Source: JACCTI01 sp051005695
GTDB lineage: Bacteria > Verrucomicrobiota > Verrucomicrobiia > Chthoniobacterales > UBA10450
Assembly: GCA_051005695.1 (NCBI GenBank)
Contig: JBPCJC010000069.1
Location: 1-64,000, forward strand
DNA: 64,000 nt
Reading direction: 5' to 3'
Under the pieces are notes generated by a model. The model ran no database searches. It was not told where the DNA came from and saw only the letters and a list, made by a program, of their open reading frames with translations. Of this stretch, positions 8,401 to 15,632 are shown piece after piece. Position numbers and translations under genes: made by a program. The number at the start of each line of letters is the position of its first letter. Within the stretch, counting starts at the first letter, position 1.

Positions 8401-8664
8401 ATGACTCCGCGCCTCTATTCCCTCGGCATCGCCCTCATGCTTTTTAGTCTTCTCGTAACCCGCGCTCGTATTCTGGGCTGGCGTGTCGTTTTGAAGTGGA
8501 CGAGCGAACGATTGTTGGTCTTAGCGCTATTCCCTCTGTTTTGCTTGCTAGCAGCGTCCTTTTGGGCGGGAATATTTTCGATCGCCAACAGTCCGTTCGG
8601 CGTGGCGATGGCGGCGATCGCTATCGTGTTTGGATTAGGCTGGCTCACGCACGCGCGCGACTAG
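8401..8664 (+). CDS. Small putative membrane protein of unknown function
   Basis: An 87-residue open frame with about three hydrophobic stretches (LYSLGIALMLFSLLV, VLALFPLFCLLAASFWAGIF, VAMAAIAIVFGLGWL) separated by basic residues. I do not recognise a family. It lies in the accessory stretch between two displaced tgt 5' ends and has no convincing Shine-Dalgarno sequence, so it may be a genuine small orphan or a chance frame. Confidence 0.4.
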   Translation: MTPRLYSLGIALMLFSLLVTRARILGWRVVLKWTSERLLVLALFPLFCLLAASFWAGIFSIANSPFGVAMAAIAIVFGLGWLTHARD

Positions 8665-8718
8665 ATCCTTGCGCAAGTTTTCTCCTAGGATGTCGTTGAA
8701 TCGAGGCTCGCGCATGCA

Positions 8719-8736
8719 CGCGACGAAGTCGTCGCG
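8719..8736. repeat. Short inverted repeat upstream of the gene at 8749
   Basis: The arms CGCGACGA (8719-8726) and TCGTCGCG (8729-8736) are separated by 2 bases. The hairpin lies 12 bases before the start of the small gene at 8749, next to its Shine-Dalgarno sequence (GAGAGGA, 8738-8744). It could influence translation or be an operator-like dyad; there is no T tract, so it is not a terminator for the plus strand. Confidence 0.4.
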
Positions 8737-8748
8737 CGAGAGGATCGA

Positions 8749-9009
8749 ATGAAATTAACGATTGAAAGAATCAGGTGTGCTGCTCTCCGTCTGAAAAGTG
8801 GAGAGATCGTCGAAGGCGACAACCATCGCGCCATACGGCGGATGATCCTAGAATCGAATGGCTATTATCGGGTAGAGGGAACTTGCGGCTTTGTCACAGA
8901 AAGCGGTCGTTTCGTGAATCGGGTTGCGGCCGCCTCCATCGCAGTCGCTTCGGGGCAGGTCACAGAGATAGAGAACCCTCGGTTGGGTCTGACTAGTTCG
9001 GAATTATAA
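8749..9009 (+). CDS. Small conserved protein of unknown function (accessory/phage-like type)
   Basis: An 86-residue protein. The pattern AALRLKSGEIVEGDNHRAIRR followed by CGFVTESGRFVNRVAAASIAVASGQV resembles a small family often met near phage or accessory genes, in which a substrate-independent core ends with a GFVT..GRFV-R..A...A..GQ block. The resemblance is from memory and no function is known to me. A good Shine-Dalgarno sequence (GAGAGGA) lies 4 bases before the ATG, which supports a real gene. It lies between two displaced tgt 5' ends and is convergent with the nearer one (9025-9155). Confidence 0.62.
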   Translation: MKLTIERIRCAALRLKSGEIVEGDNHRAIRRMILESNGYYRVEGTCGFVTESGRFVNRVAAASIAVASGQVTEIENPRLGLTSSEL

Positions 9010-9024
9010 GGCGAGGGGCGACAA

Positions 9025-9155
9025 CCGGACGGGCGACAGCTTTCACAAGCGGCAGGCCCACGGTATAAAAGCGGCGTCTCGATCACACCGTGATCAGTCG
9101 TGAGGCGGCCGCGCCGCGCTTTCGAGGCGCGGTCGGTTCCAATCAGTTCGAACAT
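9025..9155 (-). pseudogene. Second, more decayed copy of the tgt 5' end
   Basis: From the ATG at 9155 the translation reads MFELIG, then KARRGRLTTDHGVIETP, matching the start of Tgt. It then leaves frame because single G residues are missing relative to the other copies (near 9060-9075). DNA similarity to tgt can be followed weakly to about 9025. The copy of the dispersed motif in this segment has decayed from TCGTTAGGC to TCGTGAGGC. It is shorter and more degraded than the copy at 7998-8219. Confidence 0.75.
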
Positions 9156-9393
9156 TTGCGCTCAGGTTCGAGCGCCGGGATTGATTGGCAAATTCGGTCG
9201 GCGCAGGCCGAACGGGAAATCAGCCTCTTATCTGGCGCGCATCCAGCGACACCGAAACGATCACCCGACCCGAGATTCGCGATTAGGGTCTATTCCCCGG
9301 GCCGAACGATCCCGGCGAGGCTATGTTGCCATAGAGTTCTACCAGCATGTTTGTCGCTGGGTTGATGCCGGCGAAGAGGAGCCCGCGCCCGCG
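9156..9393. other. Stretch without recognisable gene
   Basis: Open frames here are short and not family-like. I see no RNA gene, terminator or repeat. It separates the decayed tgt 5' fragment from a PEP-CTERM-like gene remnant and is probably degenerate accessory DNA. Confidence 0.5.
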
Positions 9394-9650
9394 TTAAATC
9401 TTTTTCGTCACTAATCTCCACCGCGCCGCAGCCAGGAGGCTCACTGGCAGGAGCAGCCAGAAGCCAAAGAGTGTTTCCGGCACTGCGGATGGACCGCCCA
9501 CCTGGTGAATATCGAGATTACGATAGGTGGCCTGGTCGCTTCCCAGCAAGCTCAGCTCCACGTATGCCGGCGGATCGTGCGGGTCGAAAGTGTAGTGAAC
9601 CCAATCGGTTGGCCCATTAGTCGCTTCGAATAAACGCCTCGATGAAACCG
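9394..9650 (-). pseudogene. 3' remnant of a PEP-CTERM-like exported protein gene
   Basis: On the minus strand an open frame without a start codon encodes a C-terminal fragment. It contains ATNGPTDWVHYTF, then YVELSLLGSDQATYRN, then a tail reading VPETLFGFWLLLPVSLLAAARW-R and ending KKI. The Val-Pro-Glu motif, one transmembrane helix and a short basic end form the pattern of PEP-CTERM/VPxxG-CTERM sorting signals, which exosortase systems process in Verrucomicrobiota and other exopolysaccharide-producing bacteria. Upstream the frame meets TGA codons near 9650, so the body of the gene is missing. It is likely a truncated gene rather than an active one. Confidence 0.55.
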
Positions 9651-9687
9651 TTCACAATCAGTTCCGCGACCACGCCACGCGCGAAGC

Positions 9688-11175
9688 TCAGTCGCGTTTG
9701 GTCCGCGCGATGAGCGCGTTCACTTTCTCGACGTAACCGGCGATGTCGCATTTTCGCTTGAGGCCGGCGGCGTTCATGTAGCGGATCATTCCGAAGATTT
9801 TGCGTTCGCTCCAGGGGCGATCGTGTTGGCCGAAAAGCCAGGCGACATTCGAGAAGGAATTCGCGTCGCGGCCGTCGAGAAAAAAGCGGTTGTTTAAGTA
9901 GAGCGCGGTGGCGTGTGCTTCCTCCGCGGTGCGGCTCCATTCGAGGATCTTCTTGCCCCAATACATCCGCATGTAGTTGTGCATGTAACCGGTGAAAACC
10001 ATCTCGTTCATGGCCGCGTTCCAGTAGGGATCGTGGGTCGCGGCCTGCGCCAGCTGCGCGCGGTTGTAGAGATGCGGGCGGGGATCGCGCGCGTGTTTTG
10101 CCAGGGTTTTGCGTGACCAATCGGGGAGCGACTCGTAGCAATCGTAGCGCGGATTGAATTCGCACCAGTTCATCGCGAGCTCGCGCCTAACGAGTAGTTC
10201 TTCGATAAAACTTACGATGTTCTTTTGACTGGCGGCGGAATGTTTCTTCGCCTCCAGTGCGAGCCAGACCGGTGAGATCTGACCGAAGTGCAGATACTTG
10301 CTCATCTGCGAAACGTTGTCGGTCTCGGGATGATTTCGCGTCTCCACGTAACAGTGGAATTCGTCTCGGCAAAAATGCCGGAAAACCTTCTCCGCTTCGC
10401 GCGTTCCGCCGCGAAAATGTTCCGGCACCGGCGGGACGGTGCGGTCGAACTGGAGTTTGCCTAACAAGTCCTGCGGCTGGCGCCAATCGAGTCCGCGCGG
10501 CGCGAGGTTTAAGCTCTTCTTGCGCAACGTCACCTCACGCAACGGCCGCAAATATTTCGGCCAGAGCCGCGTCACTTTCGGCCGCAAAGTGCGTGCGGCG
10601 AACTCGCGTTTATCCGAGGCGACATTCACCGGCACGACCACATCGCTCTCCACTTGCACGACCGCGCAGCGCGCGCCTTTCGCCACTTCGGTGCGCCATG
10701 TTTTTTGCGGCCGGAGATAACCGCGATCGCACACGATCAGCGACGCCTTTCCGCCAAACTGCAACGCCACGTCCGCGGGCGGGCCGTGTTGCAAAACAAA
10801 ACCGATCCCGCGTTTCTCCAGCGCCAGGCCGACATCGCGCAGACCATCGAGCATGAAACTATAATGGCGCGCGTTCGCCTCCGGGTAGTCGTCCATCAAA
10901 CCGAAAACGACCAGCAACGGCTGCTGCAATTTGTTCGCCTGCGCGATCGCGTATTCGAGTGCGTGATTGTATTCCGCGCGCTGCGCCTGCTGCATCCAAT
11001 AGAGAACGTAATCGCCATCGGCGATCTCGCATTCATTCAGCGGCGTGACGCGATCTGGATGAATCGGAGCCGCAGGCATCAAGTAGATAAACGCTTTCGC
11101 GCGGCTGACAGACGCCGCTGCGGATTCAGTCGTCGTCGCGCGGGATCGCGAATTCACGGCTTTGGCTCCTACCAT
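9688..11175 (-). CDS. phr: Class II deoxyribodipyrimidine (CPD) photolyase
   Basis: A 495-residue flavoenzyme that splits cyclobutane pyrimidine dimers in light. The N-terminal alpha/beta domain shows DGDYVLYWMQQAQRAEYNHAL, typical of class II enzymes. The C-terminal FAD domain shows FIEELLVRRELAMNWC, TGYMHNYMRMYWGKKILEWS and NNRFFLDGRDANSFSNVAWLFGQHDRPW. Other photolyase classes lack the YMRMYWGKKILEWS signature. The start is ambiguous: the GAAGG-preceded ATG at 11175 is used here, but MPAAPIHPDRV at 11079 would better match the usual N-terminus. It is a single gene in an accessory region, and no neighbour explains its regulation. Confidence 0.93.
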   Translation of the reverse strand: MVGAKAVNSRSRATTTESAAASVSRAKAFIYLMPAAPIHPDRVTPLNECEIADGDYVLYWMQQAQRAEYNHALEYAIAQANKLQQPLLVVFGLMDDYPEANARHYSFMLDGLRDVGLALEKRGIGFVLQHGPPADVALQFGGKASLIVCDRGYLRPQKTWRTEVAKGARCAVVQVESDVVVPVNVASDKREFAARTLRPKVTRLWPKYLRPLREVTLRKKSLNLAPRGLDWRQPQDLLGKLQFDRTVPPVPEHFRGGTREAEKVFRHFCRDEFHCYVETRNHPETDNVSQMSKYLHFGQISPVWLALEAKKHSAASQKNIVSFIEELLVRRELAMNWCEFNPRYDCYESLPDWSRKTLAKHARDPRPHLYNRAQLAQAATHDPYWNAAMNEMVFTGYMHNYMRMYWGKKILEWSRTAEEAHATALYLNNRFFLDGRDANSFSNVAWLFGQHDRPWSERKIFGMIRYMNAAGLKRKCDIAGYVEKVNALIARTKRD

Positions 11176-11259
11176 TCGCGCCTTCGGACCTCAAGGCCAC
11201 GCCCATTTGGTGAATCCGCCGCGCGGGCCCACTCGTAGTCTCGGCAACCTCTGCTGCCT

Positions 11260-11454
11260 ATGTTCACCAAAATCGATTACCCATTTCTTCTTGCCACCTT
11301 CGCTAGCTTCGTCGCGAGCGTTGCTCTTTGGTTCCTGGTCGATCGCGACTACGGGGTCTTTGTAGGTCTCTGGGTGCCGAGCATTCTTGCCCTCTGGGTG
11401 GGCGTGCGGGTCGCGCTTCTCGCCGGCACGGTTTCGCGGATGAGAAAGAGTTGA
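11260..11454 (+). CDS. Small conserved inner-membrane protein
   Basis: A 64-residue protein with two hydrophobic helices: LLATFASFVASVALWFLV, then, after the charged turn DRDYG, VFVGLWVPSILALWVGVRVALL. It has a short basic tail. The compact two-helix layout and FVGLWVPSILAL resemble small uncharacterised membrane proteins I have seen in many Gram-negative genomes; no function is known to me. It is followed 6 bases later by another small membrane protein gene on the same strand, and probably forms a unit with it and the ABC-F gene. Confidence 0.72.
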   Translation: MFTKIDYPFLLATFASFVASVALWFLVDRDYGVFVGLWVPSILALWVGVRVALLAGTVSRMRKS

Positions 11455-11460
11455 GGCGCG

Positions 11461-11739
11461 ATGGACTATGCCATTTGCATCTTTCTGCTTGGTTTGATTA
11501 TCACCTTCGTGGTCATCGTCGGCCTCGCGCGTGCGGCCGAGTTTGCTAAGTCCGAATCCGCTGGTCGGCTGGAGCTGGATGCGATCCCGAAAGATTGGAT
11601 CTCGCGCCGCCCGACGCAAAATGAAGTAAGTCAGAACAAAGGTGATGCGCCGCCGTTGCCGAGGGCGAAGCGCCTGATTCGATCACGCCAATGTGGTATG
11701 GGGGAGAATGTCCGAGCCAGTCGCCAATGCCATCGCTAG
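11461..11739 (+). CDS. Putative small membrane protein, C-terminal end uncertain
   Basis: An open frame of 92 residues beginning 6 bases after the preceding gene. Residues 4-25 (AICIFLLGLIITFVVIVGLA) form one membrane helix, followed by a hydrophilic basic tail. The last 32 bases overlap the ABC-F start at 11708, so the C-terminus may not be native. No family recognised. Confidence 0.45.
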   Translation: MDYAICIFLLGLIITFVVIVGLARAAEFAKSESAGRLELDAIPKDWISRRPTQNEVSQNKGDAPPLPRAKRLIRSRQCGMGENVRASRQCHR

Positions 11740-13609
11740 CGCGACTGAGCTCGTGGTGCGCTTCGGGAATCAGGCGGTCCTCGATCGTGCTACGTTGACG
11801 ATTCTGGAAAACGAACGCGTCGGCCTGGTCGGACGCAATGGCTCCGGCAAGTCGACTTTTCTCCAGATCGCGGCCGGCGTGATGAAGCCGGATGGGGGCG
11901 AATACAATCCGCGGCGCGACCTCGTCACCGGCTACATGCCGCAGATGTTCGAACTCGATGAAAGCGCGACGGTGCATGCGAATATCCTGGCCGGCGCGCA
12001 GCGTGTTTTGGATTTAATCGAGGAGTATGAGCGGCTTCCGCCCGAAAGTGCGCGCAGCGGCATCGTGCTCGATCAGATCGGTCACTTCGATGGCTGGAGT
12101 CTCGAGCATCGAACGAAAAGCTTGATCACGAATCTGCACGCGCCGGATCCGGAACGTGTCGTTAGGCAACTTTCCGGCGGCGAGAAACGGCGGGTGGCTT
12201 TGTGCCGCGCGTTGCTGGCGCGGCCGGATTTTTTGATTCTGGATGAGCCGACGAACCATCTCGATACGGGCTCAATCGAATGGCTGGAGGATTTTCTCGC
12301 TCGTTATAACGGGACGTGTTTGTTCGTAACGCACGATCGTTATTTTCTCGATCGAATCGCGACCCGGGTGGTCGAGTTGTCGCGCGGAAAATTCTACAGC
12401 TACGACGGGAACTACACGGATTATTTGTTAGCGCGGGCGGAGCGTGCGGCGGTGGAGGAGATGCAGGAACACAAGCGGCAGAAGTTCTTGAAGCGCGAAT
12501 TGGAATGGGTGCGGAAGGCGCCGCGGGCGCGGCGGACGAAGTCGGTCGATCGGGTCGAGCGCTACTTTGAAACGGCCGCGCAGGAGGCACCGGAAGCGGA
12601 TCTCGACGTCGATCTGATTATCCCGCCAGCGCCGAAGCTGGCGAATCGCGTGATTGAATTGCGCGATGTCGGAATGGAACTCGGCGGGCGCGAATTATTC
12701 CGGAATGTTTCGCTCAATCTCGCGCCTAACGAGCGGTTGGGAATTGTCGGACGCAACGGGCTGGGCAAGTCGACGCTGTTGAAAATCATGTTGCGCCAGA
12801 TCGAGCCGACGAGCGGCGAAGTGGAGATCGGTGCGCGCACAGAAATTAATTACGTCGACCAAAACCGACTGCTGCTGGATGATGCGAAAACGGTTTGGGA
12901 AGAAGTGGGCGAGGGGATGGAATACGTGCGGCTGGGCGAGGAGAACATCACGCTGCGCGGATATCTGCGCCGGTTTCTGTTCACCGAGGAGCGGATCAAT
13001 ACGAAGATTAATCAGCTCAGCGGCGGGGAGCGCAGCCGAGTTTTGCTGGCGAAGATTTTGAAGCGCGGCGGGAATGTTTTGATTCTCGACGAACCGACGA
13101 ACGATCTCGATCTCGGAACGTTGCGCTTGCTGGAGGAAGCGCTGGTGGCGTTTGGCGGAAGCGTGATTGTAGTTAGTCACGATCGCTATTTTTTGAATCG
13201 CGTTTGCACCGCGATCCTCGCCTTCGAAGACGACGGCGGGCTGCGCTACTCGGTCGGTAATTACGATTATTATTTGGAGAAACGCGCGGCGGAGTTCGGC
13301 GCGGCCAGCTCGCCTAACGACACTTCGACCAGTCCGGCGGCAGGTGCGCCGCTCGCCGCGAAGCCGCGGAAGTTAAAATGGAAAGAGGAACGCGAACTCG
13401 AGGGAATCGAAGCGGCCATCCTCGCGGCCGAGAACGAAGTCGCGCGGATCGAAACGCTTTTTGCTGATCCGATGTTTTTCGCGGAACAGGGCGCGGAGTT
13501 CCCGAAGTTTGAAGCGGAACTGCGCGGAGCCCGCGCGCGGGTGGCGAGTTTGTATGGGCGCTGGCAGGAACTCGAAAAGCTGGCCAGCGTTTCGAGAAGC
13601 TCTGGTTAG
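11708..13609 (+). CDS. ABC-F family ATPase (Uup-like)
   Basis: A 633-residue soluble protein with two ABC ATPase domains and no membrane segments, the ABC-F layout; such proteins act on the ribosome or, for Uup, on ribosome and DNA-related processes. First domain: Walker A GRNGSGKST at about residue 42, signature LSGGEKRR, Walker B LILDEPTNHLD. Second domain: Walker A GRNGLGKST at about residue 347, signature LSGGERSR, LILDEPTNDLD. The interdomain linker is Arg/Lys rich (VRKAPRARRTKSVDRVER), and the C-terminal part is a coiled coil as in Uup. Start at MSEPVAN (11708) rather than five codons upstream. The TAG stop overlaps the TAA of the convergent epimerase gene within a GGTTAGGC sequence. 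Confidence 0.92.
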   Translation: MSEPVANAIASATELVVRFGNQAVLDRATLTILENERVGLVGRNGSGKSTFLQIAAGVMKPDGGEYNPRRDLVTGYMPQMFELDESATVHANILAGAQRVLDLIEEYERLPPESARSGIVLDQIGHFDGWSLEHRTKSLITNLHAPDPERVVRQLSGGEKRRVALCRALLARPDFLILDEPTNHLDTGSIEWLEDFLARYNGTCLFVTHDRYFLDRIATRVVELSRGKFYSYDGNYTDYLLARAERAAVEEMQEHKRQKFLKRELEWVRKAPRARRTKSVDRVERYFETAAQEAPEADLDVDLIIPPAPKLANRVIELRDVGMELGGRELFRNVSLNLAPNERLGIVGRNGLGKSTLLKIMLRQIEPTSGEVEIGARTEINYVDQNRLLLDDAKTVWEEVGEGMEYVRLGEENITLRGYLRRFLFTEERINTKINQLSGGERSRVLLAKILKRGGNVLILDEPTNDLDLGTLRLLEEALVAFGGSVIVVSHDRYFLNRVCTAILAFEDDGGLRYSVGNYDYYLEKRAAEFGAASSPNDTSTSPAAGAPLAAKPRKLKWKEERELEGIEAAILAAENEVARIETLFADPMFFAEQGAEFPKFEAELRGARARVASLYGRWQELEKLASVSRSSG

Positions 13610-14544
13610 GCGCGAAACATTTTTTCGAGTACGGGCCGCAATTTGGGAGAAAGAAATTCGTAGCCAACTTCGCGCAGGCGAACGGGGACGGCGCGCTGAC
13701 CTTCGAGGGCGAGCGAACCTTCCGTGCCCAGGACAAAGGAACCAAGTTTAACCGCGGGCGCGGGCACTGGCGGGCTCCAGGGACGATGCAAAACGCCGCG
13801 AAGAATTTTCATGAACTCGGCGTTGGTCACCGGATTGGGCGCGGCCAGGTTGAAAGCGCCCTGCATCTTGTCGTGCGCCACGGCGTGCGCGAAAATCGCG
13901 GCGACTTCCGCGAGTTCGATCCAGCTGATGAACTGCCGGCCGGAGCCGGCGCGACCGCCGAGAAAAGCTCTCGTTAGGCGGGCGAGCACGCGGAGCATGC
14001 CGCCGTTTGGGGCGAGGACAATCCCGAGCCGGAACAAGACTTTGCGTAGATGGCGCGAGTCGATTTCGTGAAAAGCTTCCTCCCATTTCGCGCAAACTTC
14101 GGCGACGAAATCGGAACCGTGCGGCGTGTTTTCCGCGCAGATGCGATCGCCGCTGTTGCCGTAAATCCCGACGGCGCTGACTTGCAGGAAAACTTTCGGC
14201 GGGTTGGCGCATTCCTGAATCGCCTGGCCGAGGACGCGGACGGAGTCGACGCGCGAGGAGAGAATCTCGCTTTTGTTTTCGGCGGTGTGACGGCAATTAA
14301 TCGACTTGCCGGTGAGGTTGACGAGGGCCTGCGCGTTTTCCAATTCTTTGGTCCACGGGCCCAAAGTTTTTCCGTCCCAGTGAACGAAGCGAACTTGCGC
14401 GCGCTCGCTGGATTGGCCGCGGGTGAGGACGACGACGGCGAAGTTTTCCGCGCGAAATTTTTCCTGCAAAGCTTCGCCAATAAAGCCACTGCCGCCGGCG
14501 ATGATGATGGTGTTTTTCACGAGGTAATCACTCTTTCCACGCAT
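13606..14544 (-). CDS. TIGR01777-type NAD(P)-dependent epimerase/SDR family protein (YfcH-like)
   Basis: A 312-residue extended short-chain dehydrogenase-like protein. Seen: the Rossmann motif GGSGFIG near the N-terminus, NLTGKSI, SAVGIYGNSG with the Tyr-containing active-site region, and GGMLRVLARLTRAFLGGRAGSGRQFISWI, typical of the TIGR01777 group. The substrate is unknown for this family; some members act in cell division or lipid-linked processes, but nothing here tells. It is convergent with the ABC-F gene (4-base overlap) and divergent from the ribosomal operon, whose promoter lies between. Confidence 0.85.
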   Translation of the reverse strand: MRGKSDYLVKNTIIIAGGSGFIGEALQEKFRAENFAVVVLTRGQSSERAQVRFVHWDGKTLGPWTKELENAQALVNLTGKSINCRHTAENKSEILSSRVDSVRVLGQAIQECANPPKVFLQVSAVGIYGNSGDRICAENTPHGSDFVAEVCAKWEEAFHEIDSRHLRKVLFRLGIVLAPNGGMLRVLARLTRAFLGGRAGSGRQFISWIELAEVAAIFAHAVAHDKMQGAFNLAAPNPVTNAEFMKILRGVLHRPWSPPVPAPAVKLGSFVLGTEGSLALEGQRAVPVRLREVGYEFLSPKLRPVLEKMFRA

Positions 14545-14568
14545 TCGTCTATACGGTGGAAATTATTC

Positions 14569-14596
14569 TTGCGACGCGCATTTTCATTCCTATATT
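14569..14596 (+). promoter_or_regulatory. Candidate sigma-70-type promoter of the str operon
   Basis: A TTGCGA (14569-14574) and a TATATT (14591-14596) are separated by 16 bases, about 100 bases upstream of rpsL. This is the best -35/-10 pair in the 151-base gap between the divergent epimerase gene and rpsL. Spacing and composition fit a housekeeping promoter for a long ribosomal operon; the assignment is by eye. Confidence 0.5.
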
Positions 14597-14655
14597 GCGC
14601 GCTCCCCGCATCAGGTGCGTGAGGAGTTTGACGCCGGCCTGAGCGGTTTTTTTGT

Positions 14656-14678
14656 CGCCCGAATCCTGAGATCGGGCG
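14656..14678 (+). promoter_or_regulatory. Leader hairpin upstream of rpsL
   Basis: The arms CGCCCGA (14656-14662) and TCGGGCG (14672-14678) flank a 9-base loop. The dyad ends 17 bases before the rpsL ATG and is followed by CTTATTTTA. It could be a translational or attenuation control element of the str operon, or a weak terminator; no ribosomal-protein binding site is recognisable with confidence. Confidence 0.35.
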
Positions 14679-14695
14679 GCTCTTATTTTACAACG

Positions 14696-15109
14696 ATGCC
14701 CACGATTAATCAGCTCATTCGCAAAGGACGAAAGAAAGTTTCGGTGAAATCCAAATCACCGGCGCTGAAGAATTGTCCGCAACGCCGCGGCGTTTGCACG
14801 CAAGTGATGACGCGGACGCCGAAGAAGCCGAACTCGGCTTTGCGCAAAGTGGCGAAGGTGCGTTTGACGAATGGCCAGGAAATCATAGCCTACATCCCCG
14901 GCGAAGGGCACAACTTGCAGGAGCACTCGATCGTGCTCGTGCGCGGGGGGCGCGTGAAGGATTTGCCCGGTGTGCGTTATCACATCGTGCGCGGAACGCT
15001 CGACAGCCTCGGGGTTGATGGACGGCGGCGGAGCCGTTCGAAGTACGGGGCGAAGCGTCCGAAAGCTGGTGCGGAAGCAGCCGCAGCGGCCGGCAAGAAG
15101 AAGAAATAA
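14696..15109 (+). CDS. rpsL: 30S ribosomal protein S12
   Basis: A 137-residue S12, first gene of the str-S10-spc run. Seen: MPTINQLIRKGRK, the decoding-centre loop TPKKPNSALRKVAKVRL with the wild-type Lys at the streptomycin-resistance position, and GRVKDLPGVRYH with the second one. The C-terminus carries a lineage-style Ala/Lys tail (EAAAAAGKKKK). Start at MPTINQ rather than an upstream in-frame ATG at 14615. Confidence 0.98.
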   Translation: MPTINQLIRKGRKKVSVKSKSPALKNCPQRRGVCTQVMTRTPKKPNSALRKVAKVRLTNGQEIIAYIPGEGHNLQEHSIVLVRGGRVKDLPGVRYHIVRGTLDSLGVDGRRRSRSKYGAKRPKAGAEAAAAAGKKKK

Positions 15110-15144
15110 TTTCAGCTTACTAATTAGTACGGAACCAGAATCAC

Positions 15145-15618
15145 ATGTCACGTCGGCGGAAAGTTTACAAAAAAGAGGAGAAGCTCGACTCGCGTTACGG
15201 CAGCGTCGCGGTCGCGCGTTTGATCTCGACAGTGATGAAGCGCGGGAAGAAGTCACTCGCGGAGCGGATCGTTTATACCGCGATCGATAAATCGCGCGAA
15301 GGTTCCGATGCGGTTGATCCGCTCGAGGTAGTTAATAAGGCGCTGGAGAATGTGCGCCCGCGTTTGGAAGTGAAGTCACGCCGCGTGGGTGGTGCGACTT
15401 ATCAGGTGCCGATGGAAGTAACGCCGGCGCGCCAAGTCTCGTTAGCCATGCGCTGGATCGTGACTTACGCCGATAATCGTCGTGGCATGCCGATGGCCGA
15501 TGCGCTCGCGGCAGAACTGAAAGACGCGGCGGCTGGTCAGGGCAACGCGATCAAGAAGCGCGACGACACGCACAAGATGGCGCAAGCGAATCGCGCCTTT
15601 GCTCATTTCCGTTGGTAA
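15145..15618 (+). CDS. rpsG: 30S ribosomal protein S7
   Basis: A 157-residue S7, the primary 16S rRNA-binding protein that starts assembly of the small-subunit head. Visible: MSRRRKVYKK, the helix LISTVMKRGKKSLAERIVY, VGGATYQVPMEVTPARQ and the C-terminal ANRAFAHFRW. It follows rpsL by 35 bases and precedes fusA by 14. Confidence 0.98.
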   Translation: MSRRRKVYKKEEKLDSRYGSVAVARLISTVMKRGKKSLAERIVYTAIDKSREGSDAVDPLEVVNKALENVRPRLEVKSRRVGGATYQVPMEVTPARQVSLAMRWIVTYADNRRGMPMADALAAELKDAAAGQGNAIKKRDDTHKMAQANRAFAHFRW

Positions 15619-15632
15619 CAAATTTTTTGGTC

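Noticed and set aside
8220..8402. N-terminal extension of the displaced tgt fragment (start at 8402)
   Set aside because: The added residues resemble no Tgt and the Tgt-like start is the ATG at 8219.
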